From: Shinisaurus crocodilurus
Taxonomy: Eukaryota; Chordata; Lepidosauria; Squamata; Shinisauridae
Reading direction: 5' to 3'
DNA length: 64,000 nucleotides
Assembly: GCA_021292165.1 (NCBI GenBank)
Contig: CM037877.1
Coordinates: forward strand, 33,678,197-33,742,196
Made by a program: the position numbers and the translations under genes. The notes beneath the pieces were generated by a model. It made no database searches and was not told the origin of the DNA. It saw nothing but the letters and a program-made list of their open reading frames with translations. Below are positions 46,325 to 56,355 of this stretch, piece by piece (within the stretch, counting starts at the first letter, position 1; every line of letters starts with the position of its first letter).

Positions 46325-46870
46325 ATTACGGCACAGTCTTATCAGGCCGCCTGTAAGTCCCCGAACTTGGAGGCTTACAGGCATCCAGTGCAGAGTGGGA
46401 GGAGCAGCGGAGGCGGTCTTCGCCTCTCCATCCTGCCGCTCTGCATTTTCGCTAGATGGGCTTTTTTGCCCGTCTTTCTGGAGCATCTTGAAGGGAGAGG
46501 GAAGGAGGCTGGAGTGGCTGCAGGATGCCTCATATCCTGGCCGCCCCAGTCTCCTCCTGTCCCCTCCCCACCCCCTTAAACCCCTCTCCTAAGTCATTTT
46601 CCCGAGCTCGGAGAGCAGCCGGCGTGGTTCTTTCCACTGCGAGGGGGTGAGGGAAGGGGAACGGAGCTCCAGTTCCCAGCTCTGTGGTCAGAGCGCAGTC
46701 TCTGACCTCGGATCTGGGAATCCGAAAAATCCTATCACCCCGCAGACACTGTCTAGGACAGTGTTCTCCAAGCGTAGCTGGCTGGGGCATGCTGGGAGTT
46801 GTAGGCCAAAAACATCTGGGGACCCAAGGTTGGAGAACACTGGTCTAGGAGCTGTAAGATTGTTCTTTCC
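46325..46870. mobile_element. Palindrome-ended element, third copy, split by a hAT MITE
   Basis: ggcacagtcttatcaggcc, cgaacttggaggcttacagg, catccagtgcagagtggg, tagatgggc and aatcctatcacc parallel the 20.7- and 21.4-kb copies; it closes with gctgtaagattgttc. The hAT MITE at 46759-46842 lies inside it. Confidence 0.5.
46759..46842. mobile_element. Short hAT-type MITE
   Basis: cagtgttctccaagcgt and ggttggagaacactg with a perfect 8-bp duplication GTCTAGGA (46751-46758 and 46843-46850). Confidence 0.92.
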
Positions 46871-46879
46871 ATGTTTATA

Positions 46880-47100
46880 TTGATGTTTTAGCAATTATCA
46901 TGTCTTTTAATTGTATTTTAATGCACATCATAATGTCTTTTAAAGTTTTTAATTTTCTTGTAAACCCCTTAGAGACATTATTAAATATGAACAGTGGTAT
47001 AGAAATCTATTAAGTAAGTAAGTATTTGGCTGGCCACTGTGGGAAACAGGATGCGAGACTAGATTGACCTTTGGTCTGATCCAGCAGGGCCCTCCTTCAA
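46880..47100 (+). mobile_element. LINE 3' tails in tandem
   Basis: First an L2-like tail (tttttaattttcttgtaaac, tagaaatctattaagtaagt), then a CR1-like 3' end (ggctggccactgtgggaaac, ctagattgacctttggtctg, atccagcagggc). Both are non-coding. Confidence 0.6.
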
Positions 47101-48486
47101 ACCAGAGTGTTGGTTTCTTCTCCTACATGTATTATACATGTAACTTTAAATCAGAATAATAATATTGGAAGAATGAGGAGAGATGACTTCAGCATAACTG
47201 CAATTCCACAAGGCATGATTCAAGTTTTACCCTGTGCACCGCCAGCCCGCTCCTTCGCACAGCTCTCGGCATGTAAGAGAGGCTGACGGGAGGGGACCCA
47301 CGGGAAGGATTCAGTGGGCACCTGATCACCCTGTGTATTTGTATTGTTACATTCACCCCTTTTTGTCTAAGCAGTGAGATGCTCCAGGGGCACAGTGCTC
47401 ACCCAGGTTTGGTTCACTTTGGAAGGAAGACACTGGAGGTCTATATTGGTGATTTATAACGTTTGCATTTTCTTTTCCTTTTCTTACAAACATACAGGTT
47501 GAACGTAGGTGGAAGTGTACCTTAAATATGTCATCAGATAGCCAAAGTCCACTGCTCCCACCTCAGATCTCCAGGAAGATGGCCAGCTCTCTAAGATTCT
47601 CACAGAGCCCGAGCTCAGCTCTCCATTGTTTCTCTCAAAATCTGCAGCCTTGGGGTTGGATCCAGGATCTGCCTTCCTTGAGAGGAAGGGCTCCACCCAA
47701 TTTTGGGGGACCGCTCCCCTATGCCACAGCTCGCTCCACTCAGTAGGGTCTCCGGACTCTCTTTATAGCATTTTCAGGGGGCTGGAGGCACTGTCGTGGG
47801 AAGCAGGGGGTGGAGAAGTTCATTTCCGCCAGTGCAGTTGACCAAGCTGGAATCTGGGTCCAATCCTTGTTGTTTTGTGTCCTCACAGATACACACAGAT
47901 ACCTAGATCTCATCATCCTTAGCTAGGTGTCCCCTTCCCCTACCTTTCAGATATCTTTGAAGACTTGCAGGGAATGGTCTAACCATGTGTTTGGAATGGA
48001 GACACATCACTGGGCTATAAAGAAGTCCAAGGCTCTGGCCAGGTGTTGCTTCAGGGTCACAAACAACATTACATTTGTCTTTCTATGTATGTGTATTGAT
48101 GCATATCTGTGAAAGGTTCTTCAGTACATAATACTGGCACAAAGGATCTCTCTGACTGGGTGGTCTGGCTAAACTCCGAGCCACTGATAAGAAGCCGCAC
48201 CCGCGGCGCGTCTTTGGGCTCCCAACTCCTGAGGCTAATTGGAAGCAACTCTCAGGTAAGAAGGACCTACCAGAAAAGTTCCCCTTACGTGTTGGCGGTA
48301 TGATTGAGAGGTTTGGCATTTCAAGGTAGGCATCTCAACTTGAGGTGCTCATTGGAAGGGAAAAGGCTGCAAGGAGAAAGGATAAGCAGAATTCAACATC
48401 AGTTGCCATCAATTCATTTGTCTGGATGGGGATGAGGCAGACAGGAAGAAGCAGAGCTGTTGGGGGAAATGTCATTGGGTTTAATC
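47101..48486. other. Unclassified stretch
   Basis: Mixed sequence with overlapping short frames and no recognised domain, repeat end or splice-framed exon. Confidence 0.4.
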
Positions 48487-48572
48487 CAAGTGTGTCATTT
48501 CATTTCATCTCATTTAGTTCATTTCCATACCGCCCCACAGCTGAAGCTCTCTGGGCTGGTTCACAACCATTA
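48487..48572 (-). mobile_element. LINE/SINE 3' tail, minus strand
   Basis: catttcatttcatctcattt, ttccataccgccccacagct, gaagctctctgggctggtt is the reverse of the aaccgcccagagagctt tail at 29.0 kb, closed by an ATTTC repeat. Confidence 0.6.
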
Positions 48573-49054
48573 GAACAGAACTGCTTCTGTCTGGAGAATC
48601 GGGAGGGGGTGATTCTCCATTCCTCCCGCAGCTCCCATGTGCCCGGAGGGCTGGGAAACCCTCCAAGATGGATTTTTGGGTGGCACAGAAGGCGGCAGGG
48701 AGGAGGAGAGAGGGAGCAAGTCCCATTGTGCTACTGGACTTCCACTAGCATGACTTGGGATTCAACCCACTGACTATTGACACCAAACATTTGTGTGAAA
48801 TTGTTTGGTCTGGAAGGGTGAATAGACTTGGGCATAAATATGGAGGGGAAAACAGCAGCCAACCAATGGACACCATCCAATAGGAAGTTCATTGGTGCAA
48901 GCCCTATTCAAACAAAGAGGAGTTGTGTAAGGGTATGGCAAGACAAGAGCCACTGTGTAGCTCCTGTTCATTTCATTGGCATTTGCACAGGGAAAGTTTC
49001 TACAGATTTGTTCCTTTGCTGATGGCTGCACTAAAGACAGAAACCAGTTTAACG

Positions 49055-49215
49055 CTATTTATTTAGGGATGCATCCCACACTTTCCCAAGCAAAGCTTCA
49101 CACAGTGGCTTGCAATATTACAATTTAAAATGATAAAAATTAAATCCAACAAACAACACAACCTTTATTTCTTTTTATTTTTTTTAAATAGCAGCATATT
49201 AAATTGAAATAGTTT
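49055..49215 (-). mobile_element. Retroposon 3' tail, minus strand
   Basis: ttatttagggatgcatccca then gcttcacacagtggcttgca is a reverse-oriented tail of the SINE/LINE kind. A similar tail (ttatatcccacttttcaact, gtcctcaaagtggcttacaa) is at 50020-50095. The body family was not identified. Confidence 0.4.
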
Positions 49216-49324
49216 TAAGTTATACCTCCCTGGTTGGAATTAGAATGGATAAACAAGGTGGTGTTTTGTTTTGTTTTGAATACTATGGAAAAATTCCTTT
49301 TGACATACACTGATCAGTTTAGAC

Positions 49325-49421
49325 CAATCTTCCCCAAGCTGGTACCTTCCAGGTGTGTTAGACTACAACTCCCACCATCCCCAGCCACCTGGAGGGCACA
49401 AGTTTGGCAAAGACTGCTTTG
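49325..49421. mobile_element. MITE with caatcttccccaag ends
   Basis: Relative of 38035-38165: ccaatcttccccaagctgg at the left, agtttggcaaagactg at the right, with gttagactacaactccca inside. Ends are diverged and no duplication is left. Confidence 0.5.
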
Positions 49422-50411
49422 GAGCTTCAGATATTGGGTGGTACAGAAATGTAATAAATAAAGAAATACATAAAATATAAATTAAAAAGAATCTACAAAA
49501 TTACCATAACATTGTGAATAAAATTAGAAAGTATTTTCCTCTACACAAGATAGAAAAGAGGGTTAGGTAAGACAGGTCCATAATCTGCCCATCGTTAGTT
49601 ACAATTTATTCCAAAGGAAGTCAGAACGCAGCCCTAATTCATCTAAAAGTGGCTCTTTCCAGCCAGACCTGCTGCCTGAGAATTCACATGCTCAGTTTTA
49701 TCTGAGAACAATCACCTGGTAAAGAAGTTCACCTGCAGTTTAGTTAATTTTAGATTGGATGACTAGCTTTGCTGGCTGACTCCAAGAATTCTCGAACACT
49801 GGGAGTTTGTGCATTAATGAAAGGTGCTTTGTGACTAAAGGAAACAGAACATAGTTCAAATATAACCCATGTAACATAGCCCCCAAATTAGCACCGAGGC
49901 TAATTAATTTAAGGCACAGATAGATTGCAAATGCTGCTGTAGCTTTTTCTTTTTCTTTTTGGTTGTTAATAACCATGATTTTTGTACCAAACATTTTTTT
50001 TCTTTACTTTACTTATTATATTTATTTAATATATTTATATCCCACTTTTCAACTAGAGTCCTCAAAGTGGCTTACAACAAAAGTACGACAGATGCAGCAA
50101 AATGATACAGCAAGATGATCATCGATACTTATTGATGAGTCATCAACTTTCCGAAGGTACAGAAGAAGGTGATTATCTAACTACAGCAACGTTGTCTTGA
50201 AGCACCTGTGGCTCCCAGTACTGCTGCTGTAGCCACAGCCCTGCCCTTATATCTTAACACATTTCCAGACAATGTGAATGACAACAATTGGAAGTGCTAA
50301 GTTCATGATCCCTGCTAGACTTGCAGCCTGGTTCAGCCCTCACTGACTGATCCCTGCTGGGCTAGATTATGGACTAATGTAGAGACTAGCAGGCAGTGCA
50401 GTTCTTCCTAA

Positions 50412-50672
50412 CCTAGGAACGCAGGAAACTGTTTTATACCGAGTCAGACGACTGGTCCATTTAGCTCAGTATTGTTGACACTGACTGGCAGCAGCTCTCC
50501 AGGGATTCAGATAGGGTTTTTTCCACCCTACCTGGAGATGCCAGGGATCGAACCTGGGACCTTCTGCATGGAAAGCATACAGGTTTCAGTCAGGAGTTTT
50601 CCAGCCTTAGACATTGGATCTGGAACCTTTGAATGCAAAGCATGTACACTATTGCTGAGCTACACCCCCTTC
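50412..50672 (-). mobile_element. Two overlapping tRNA-Ala-like SINE copies, minus strand
   Basis: A nearly complete copy reads from gaacgcaggaaactg (tail) through cagcagctctccagggattc and gccagggatcgaacctggga (B box) to tgcatggaaagc. A second partial copy follows with gatctggaacctttgaatgc, aaagcatgtac and gctgagctacaccccct (A box). Confidence 0.75.
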
Positions 50673-51043
50673 CCTGATCATGGGGCTGCCTTAGAAGGTT
50701 GAACATGGGGGTAACTTGGGGGGGGGGATGTGCCTGTCTCTCCCCAAAGATCTCCCTACAATCCCTGTCTGTGCACTACAGTGCCCAGCCAAGGGGTCAT
50801 GAAGGGTCAGGAAAAGGTTTTAGGAGTTCTGTATTAGCCATGTTTGGTTGACATGGCCCACACAAACATGGTTCGAGCCACACCAAAGCCAGCATAAGAA
50901 CATATTTTAAAAGGTATTGGTGAAAATTGTGTAGTTGCCAAATAAAGTTAGGGGCAGGGTCTCTTTCCCCCACCCTTTCTAAACAGTATGGCTAAATCAG
51001 ATTTGTGCGGTATCATTTAACTTACGGTTGGATGATAGGATAG

Positions 51044-51917
51044 ACAAAGTTGGGTGGAACAGCTAATACTCTGGAAGACAGAAACAAAATTCAAAGTGAC
51101 CTCGATAGGCTGGAGCGCTGGGCCGAAAACAACAGAATGAAATTTAACAGGGATAAATGCCAAGTGCTGCACCTAGGGAGAGGAAACCAAATGCAGAGTT
51201 ACAGAATGGGGGACACTTGGCTCAACAATACTACAAGTGAGAAGGATCTTGGAATTGTGGTAGATCACAAACTGAATATGAGCCAGCAATGCGACTGTAG
51301 ATGAGCCAGCAATTTTGGGCTGTATTAATAGAAGTATAGCTTCCAAATCGCGGGAAGTGATAATTCCCCTTTACTCGGCACTGGTTAGGCCTCATCTTGA
51401 GTACTGCGTCCAGTTCTGGGCACCTCACTTTAAGAAGGACATAGACAAACTGGAGAGGGTTCAGAGGAGGGCAACAAGGATGATAAAGGGACTGGAAACA
51501 AGGCCCTATGAGGAGAGACTGAAAGAACTGGGCATGTTTACCCTTCAGAAGAGGAGACTGAGGGGAGATATGATCGCACTCTTCCAGTATTTGAAGGGAT
51601 GTCACACAGAGGAGGGCAAAGATCTCTTCTCGTTCATCCCAGTTTGCAGGACACGGAATAATGGGCTCAAGTTACAGGAACCTAGATTCCACCTAAACAT
51701 CAGGAAAAATTTCCTGACTGTCAGAGCAATAAGACAATGGAATCAACTACCTAGGGAGGTGGTGGGCTCTCCCAGTCTGGAGGCATTCAAGGTGCGGCTG
51801 GACAGACATCTGTCAGAGATGCTTTGACCTGGATTCCTGCATTGAGCAGGGGGTTGGACTCGATGGCCTTGTAGGCCCCTTCCAACTCTACTTTTCTATG
51901 ATTCTATGATTCTATGA
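51044..51917 (+). pseudogene. CR1 LINE 3' end with reverse-transcriptase C-terminus
   Basis: The first frame (51050-51300) reads DRLERWAENNRMKFN, CQVLHLGRGN and EKDLGIVVD, the thumb-side part of CR1 reverse transcriptase. A duplicated 13-mer (51278-51290 and 51301-51313) shifts the frame. The second frame (to 51824, then stop) continues [50 protein letters not shown] and [16 protein letters not shown]. The 3' end has ggccttgtaggccccttcca and two to three attctatg units, diagnostic for CR1. 5'-truncated and frameshifted. Confidence 0.9.
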
Positions 51918-52110
51918 GGATGTCTCTTTGTCCTGCTTTTCAGACAACCGTCCTCTGTTAGAAGGTCTGTTGGAGCAGTGTTCTTCAACCTTGGGTCCCC
52001 AGATGTTTTTGGCCTACAACTCCCAGCATGCCCCAGCCAGCATGGGGACCCAAGGTTGGAGAACACTGTGTTGGAGGACAGTCCTCTATATGAAAGCATC
52101 CTCTGTATGA
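51918..52110 (-). mobile_element. MITE-like family with ctagggtggccact end, copy 4, far half
   Basis: In reverse this gives repeated tcatacagaggatgct and gaggactgtcct words, as at the 3' side of the copies at 10.0 and 41.2 kb. The near half is at 56195-56355. The long LINE lies between them. Confidence 0.5.
51976..52068. mobile_element. Short hAT-type MITE
   Basis: cagtgttcttcaaccttggg and caaggttggagaacactg with a perfect 8-bp duplication TGTTGGAG (51968-51975 and 52069-52076). It is nested in the split MITE-like element. Confidence 0.92.
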
Positions 52111-52475
52111 AGATCCCCTCGCCGGATCGTCACCTTGAAGTGGTGAGTGGGCTTGCGTGTTCCAATGAATCCTGTGAGCAATGCCGTCGGGAGCTATGTA
52201 CTCCCAGTAGGGTCACCCATGGCGGTAAGGTCCGGGGAGAGGAACCAGACAAAGAACGATCCAAAACATAAAGTCCTCAACGGCAGAACAGGCGGAAGAT
52301 AATTAAACCTAAATTACAACGGCTGTGAAGGCGGATGAAGGCTGCAGCAGAGAATGGTTTTCCAATCGTCAGGGTAACCGTGCCATTGGATCTCTGCCGT
52401 ACTCTGTCAAGTTTGTGTGGTGATTCGTTGTGCACCGATCTCCCCACATAAAACAGTTTCACGCACAGGCGTCTT

Positions 52476-52559
52476 CCAACCCAACCCACCCAACCCAACC
52501 CAACCCAACCCAACCCAACCCAACCCAACCCAACCAACCAACCAACCAAACAAAAAAAA
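52476..52559 (+). repeat. CAACC pentanucleotide array
   Basis: About a dozen CCAAC/CAACC units that slide into CAAC units and then an A-rich end. It lies in the LINE 5' region, about 250 bp before the coding frame. Confidence 0.95.
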
Positions 52560-52704
52560 GTCCCATGGCGACTGGCGAATGGCAACGGGGGCAGGACTGT
52601 GAATCTGGAAGCCCCTAGTCATGGACCAGCACATGGGCGGTGGATGCAGACTCAGTCGCCCTGTTCAAGGAACGAGGTAGTCGAGCAGCTCGGCAGCTGT
52701 ATCC

Positions 52705-52803
52705 ATGACTGAGCAGCCCTATTTAGGATCCACTCTGCTCACCCCATATGGGGAGGGGGCTAGAAAAGGTGCCCTAAACATAGTCTACCTCTTTCTCCCC
52801 TGA
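52705..52803 (+). other. Short AUG-started segment in frame with the LINE ORF, closed by TGA
   Basis: ATG at 52705 opens 32 codons that end at TGA 52801-52803. The same reading frame then stays open for 17 codons to 52854 and continues as the endonuclease/reverse-transcriptase frame. The last residues before the stop are VYLFLP. The following base is C (TGAC). This could be the true N-terminus interrupted by one nonsense mutation, an upstream ORF, or a read-through site. Confidence 0.6.
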
Positions 52804-52854
52804 CTGGATTACCGCGTCCAGTGGGGTCACCATTTTAGCGGTCGAAAAAGACAT

Positions 52855-55800
52855 TTGAATTTTGGAACATGGAATATACGGACATTGCTGGATAACATAG
52901 ATAGTGAACGCCCTGAGCGTAGGACTGCTATTATTGCAAGGGAGCTGAGACGGTTTAAAATTGACATAGCAGCACTTCAAGAAACTCGAAGGGCAGGAGA
53001 GGGACAGCTGAAAGAAGAAAAAGGAGGTTATATCTTCTTCTGGAAAGGACTACCTGAGCAGGACCGACGAATACATGGTGTAGGCTTTGCCATCAAAAAT
53101 GAACTAGTGAACTCTTTGTCAGAAGTTCCTACTGGCATTAACGAACGCCTGATAACTCTTCGATTAAAGCTCGCCAATAACCAACAGGTAACTATTTTGA
53201 GCGCTTATGCACCAACATTAGATGCTGATGATGACATCAAGGAAAGTTTTTACAGCCAGTTGGACACTCTCCTGTCAGAGATACCTAAGGAGGATAAAAT
53301 TATCCTCCTAGGCGATTTTAATGCAAGAGTCGGGCGTGACTTTGATTTATGGCCAGAAACTATTGGAAAAGACGGAGTTGGTAATAGCAACCCGAACGGA
53401 CTCTTACTTTTGTCTATATGTGCAGAGCATAATCTCACTATCACAAACACGCTCTTTCGACAAAAGAATAAGTTTAAAACATCATGGCAGCACCCACGGT
53501 CAAAGCACTGGCATCTTCTGGATTATGTAATTGTCCGTGCTAGAGATCGCCGCGATGTACTTCTTACTAGGGCCATGGTGAGTGCCGACGACTGCTGGAC
53601 AGACCACCGACTAATCGGGTCCACTATGGTTATCAACATTGCTCCCCAACGTAGGCTTCAAGGAAGGAAACCAAGGCGTAAAATGAACATCCAAGTCCTT
53701 CAAGATCCTATTAAGCAAACTCATCTTCAATCACTTCTTAAGGAACATCTACCTACGGAACCTCCTGACAACATTGAGGACCATTGGTCTAAGCTGAAAA
53801 CCTCCATTACTGCAGCTTGTGAACAAACTATTGGATATGAAACTAAGAAACATCAGGATTGGTTTGATGAAAATGACAATGAGATTAAATATATAATTGA
53901 CCAAAAAAGGAAAGCCTTCCAAATATGGCAAAATGATATTAACTGCGCTGCCAAGAAAAAAACCTATGCTAGCGCAAAGGCTGAGGTCCAAAGAAGAACA
54001 AGAGAACTTAAGAACGCTTGGTGGAAAAAGAAAGCTGAAGAAATTCAACAACTTGCAGAATCTCATGATGCACGGGGCTTTTTTAAGGCCACAAGGGCCA
54101 TTTATGGACCAAAAACCTATGGTACAAACCCTTTACAATCAAAAGATGGCACCAAACTCTTAAAAGACAAAGAGTCTATTGCACTGCGTTGGAAAGAGCA
54201 TTATTATGACCTTTTAAATCGTAAGTCTAAGGTGGATAATGAGATTTTTTCGCAAATCCCGCAAAAACAAATTAAAGAGGAACTTGCAATACTCCCCACT
54301 TTGGATGAAGTAAAAAAAGCCATTAATCAAATGAAGAACAACAAAGCTAGTGGACCAGATGGGATTCCTGCTGAAATCTTTAAAGAAGGGGGCCCCGAAC
54401 TTGTACAACATCTTCATAAACTCATCGAAAAAATCTGGATAAGAGAAGAGATCCCAGAAGACTTCAGGGATGCCATAATTATCACCCTCTTTAAGAAGGG
54501 TGATAGAACAGACTGTGGAAACTATCGGGGCATTTCTCTCTTAGCAACCGCAGGTAAAATATTTGCTAGGATTCTCGCAAACCGTCTTCTATCTAGTTCA
54601 GAAGAGATCCTCCCTGAAACTCAATATGGTTTCCGCCCCTCTAGAGGGACAGTAGACATGATTTTTACTGCACGTCAGCTCCAAGAAAAATGCCGGGAGC
54701 AAAATCAACCCCTTTATATGGCATTTATCGATTTGGCTAAGGCCTTTGATACTGTAGACCGTACAGCTCTCTGGACTATCCTTATGAAAATTGGATGCCC
54801 CAATAAATTTGTGAATATCTTGCGACTTCTCCATGACAACATGACGGCAACGGTTTTGGACAACAACGGCTCTCATGGTGCTCCATTTAAAGTGGGATCA
54901 GGTGTTAAACAGGGATGTGTTATCGCCCCAACATTATTTGCCATTTTCATCACCATGGTTTTACATCTTGTCGAGGGGAAACTTCCCACCGGTGTGGGAA
55001 TTATATATCGAACAGATGGAAAGCTTTTTAATCTCAGCAGGCTGAAAGCAAAAAGTAAGGTAATTACAACCTCCGTTGTGGAACTTCAGTATGCTGATGA
55101 TAATGTGGTCTCCGCACATTCAGAGGATGATCTCCAAACTATCCTAAATGCTTTTGCAGAAGCATACGAAAAACTTGGTCTCTCACTTAACATCAAAAAA
55201 ACCAAAGTGCTTCATCAGCAAGTGCAAGCCAATCCTTTGGTGATGCCATCTATCCAGCTTGGCGGGACAATACTGGAAAATGTCGATCATTTTCTCTATC
55301 TTGGCAGCTATCTTTCTGTTACAGCTAACATCGACAGTGAAATCCAGCATCGTCTGAGCTCTGCAAGTGCCGCATTTTCTCGAATGAAACATAGAGTGTT
55401 CGAGGATCGGGATATTTGTAAGAAGACCAAAACACTGGTTTATGAAGCCATTGTATTACCAACTTTATTGTATGCCTGCGAAACATGGACTATCTATAAA
55501 CGTCACTTCCACCTCCTTGAAAGGTTTCATCAACGTTGCCTCCGGAAAATCCTGCAAATTACTTGGGAAGATAGGCGAACAAATGTCAGTGTACTGGAAG
55601 AAGCAAAGACTACTAGCATTGAAAAAATGATCCTTCAACGCCAACTTCAGTGGACCGGTCATGTTGTTCGAATGCCTGACTGCCGTCTCCCAAAGCAGTT
55701 ACTTTACTCCCAACTCAAGGATGGAAAGCGGAATATCGGTGGTCAATATAAGAGGTTTAAAGATGTTCATAAGGCTAATCTAAAAAAATGCAATATAAAC

Positions 55801-56040
55801 ATCGAAAACTGGGAAGCTCTGGCCCATGAACGATCTAAATGGAGGTTGGCCTTTCACAAAGGTTCCATGGACTTTGAAGAAGCCCGAGTGCAAGGTGAAA
55901 GGGAGAAACGTGCTAAGCGAAAAGCACGTCAAATGAATCCTTTACAGGACCATCTTCTATCTGGTAACCTGTGTCCTCACTGTGGGAAGCTGTGTGGATC
56001 TAGAATTGGCCTCCACAGTCACTTACGGACCCATCGCTAG
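52855..56040 (+). CDS. LINE ORF: AP-type endonuclease plus reverse transcriptase plus C2H2 finger
   Basis: The product would nick target DNA and copy its own RNA at the nick (target-primed reverse transcription). The endonuclease spans residues 1-255, with N7 in GTWNIRT, E43 in LQETR, D153/N155 in GDFNAR, the HWHLLDYVIV block at 219-228 and D250-H251 in TDHRL. The reverse transcriptase spans roughly 480-780: NKASGPDGIPAE near 496, QYGFRPSRGT at 590, FIDLAKAFDT at 624, GVKQGC at 683 and the catalytic YADD at 746-749. A LLYACETWT motif (872-880) follows. The C-terminus carries C1040-X2-C1043-X12-H1056-X3-H1060, a classical zinc finger. All catalytic residues checked are present and there is no internal stop. 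The first codon at 52855 is TTG; no AUG lies upstream before TGA 52801, and the next in-frame AUG is inside the endonuclease. Such proteins are often mislabelled craniofacial development protein 2-like; this is not a host gene. Confidence 0.93.
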   Translation: MNFGTWNIRTLLDNIDSERPERRTAIIARELRRFKIDIAALQETRRAGEGQLKEEKGGYIFFWKGLPEQDRRIHGVGFAIKNELVNSLSEVPTGINERLITLRLKLANNQQVTILSAYAPTLDADDDIKESFYSQLDTLLSEIPKEDKIILLGDFNARVGRDFDLWPETIGKDGVGNSNPNGLLLLSICAEHNLTITNTLFRQKNKFKTSWQHPRSKHWHLLDYVIVRARDRRDVLLTRAMVSADDCWTDHRLIGSTMVINIAPQRRLQGRKPRRKMNIQVLQDPIKQTHLQSLLKEHLPTEPPDNIEDHWSKLKTSITAACEQTIGYETKKHQDWFDENDNEIKYIIDQKRKAFQIWQNDINCAAKKKTYASAKAEVQRRTRELKNAWWKKKAEEIQQLAESHDARGFFKATRAIYGPKTYGTNPLQSKDGTKLLKDKESIALRWKEHYYDLLNRKSKVDNEIFSQIPQKQIKEELAILPTLDEVKKAINQMKNNKASGPDGIPAEIFKEGGPELVQHLHKLIEKIWIREEIPEDFRDAIIITLFKKGDRTDCGNYRGISLLATAGKIFARILANRLLSSSEEILPETQYGFRPSRGTVDMIFTARQLQEKCREQNQPLYMAFIDLAKAFDTVDRTALWTILMKIGCPNKFVNILRLLHDNMTATVLDNNGSHGAPFKVGSGVKQGCVIAPTLFAIFITMVLHLVEGKLPTGVGIIYRTDGKLFNLSRLKAKSKVITTSVVELQYADDNVVSAHSEDDLQTILNAFAEAYEKLGLSLNIKKTKVLHQQVQANPLVMPSIQLGGTILENVDHFLYLGSYLSVTANIDSEIQHRLSSASAAFSRMKHRVFEDRDICKKTKTLVYEAIVLPTLLYACETWTIYKRHFHLLERFHQRCLRKILQITWEDRRTNVSVLEEAKTTSIEKMILQRQLQWTGHVVRMPDCRLPKQLLYSQLKDGKRNIGGQYKRFKDVHKANLKKCNINIENWEALAHERSKWRLAFHKGSMDFEEARVQGEREKRAKRKARQMNPLQDHLLSGNLCPHCGKLCGSRIGLHSHLRTHR

Positions 56041-56194
56041 AGTCTACACAATCTTCTTTAGAATCTCCTCCTTTTATCCCGGAAGACAATCTTACTCGGT
56101 CACGAGTGATCGCCTGATGATGAGCACCTGGACAGCAGACAGAGCAGTCAGGCACATAACACAACAGGTCACCTTGTCAGTCTTACCCACTGTC

Positions 56195-56355
56195 GAGAGA
56201 TGTATTGTATTTCTATTTAAATTATAGTAATTATTTCTAAATGTGCATCTATACGTTTAAAGTTAGCATGTGCAATTTTTATGCAAATCTGCAGTGTCCT
56301 CTTTTTTGGGTGATGCATTTCCTCTTTTGGGATGATGCATAAGTGGCCACCCTAG
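56195..56355 (-). mobile_element. MITE-like family with ctagggtggccact end, copy 4, near half
   Basis: In reverse: ctagggtggccacttatgc, gcatcatcccaaaagagg, acatttagaaataattact and atttaaatagaaatacaat, exactly the start of the family seen at 9.8 kb. The other half is at 51918-52110. Confidence 0.7.

Larger units (their letters stand above)
52111..56195 (+). mobile_element. Near full-length non-LTR retrotransposon, RTE-like
   Basis: About 4.1 kb: a 5' untranslated part (52111-52700) that includes a CAACC array, a short AUG segment (52705-52800), the 1061-codon endonuclease/reverse-transcriptase frame and a roughly 150-bp 3' end. The boundaries are set by the flanking halves of a MITE-like element. 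A single long frame with an AP-type endonuclease first, no RNase H block and no separate gag-like ORF fits the RTE group better than CR1, L1 or I, but the clade is not proved. No A-tail or target duplication was identified. Confidence 0.75.

Noticed and set aside
52855..56040. Host gene of the craniofacial development protein 2-like name
   Set aside because: Endonuclease plus reverse-transcriptase layout, YADD catalytic box, repeat-like flanks and lack of introns show it is a LINE. The gene-style name is a known database mislabel.
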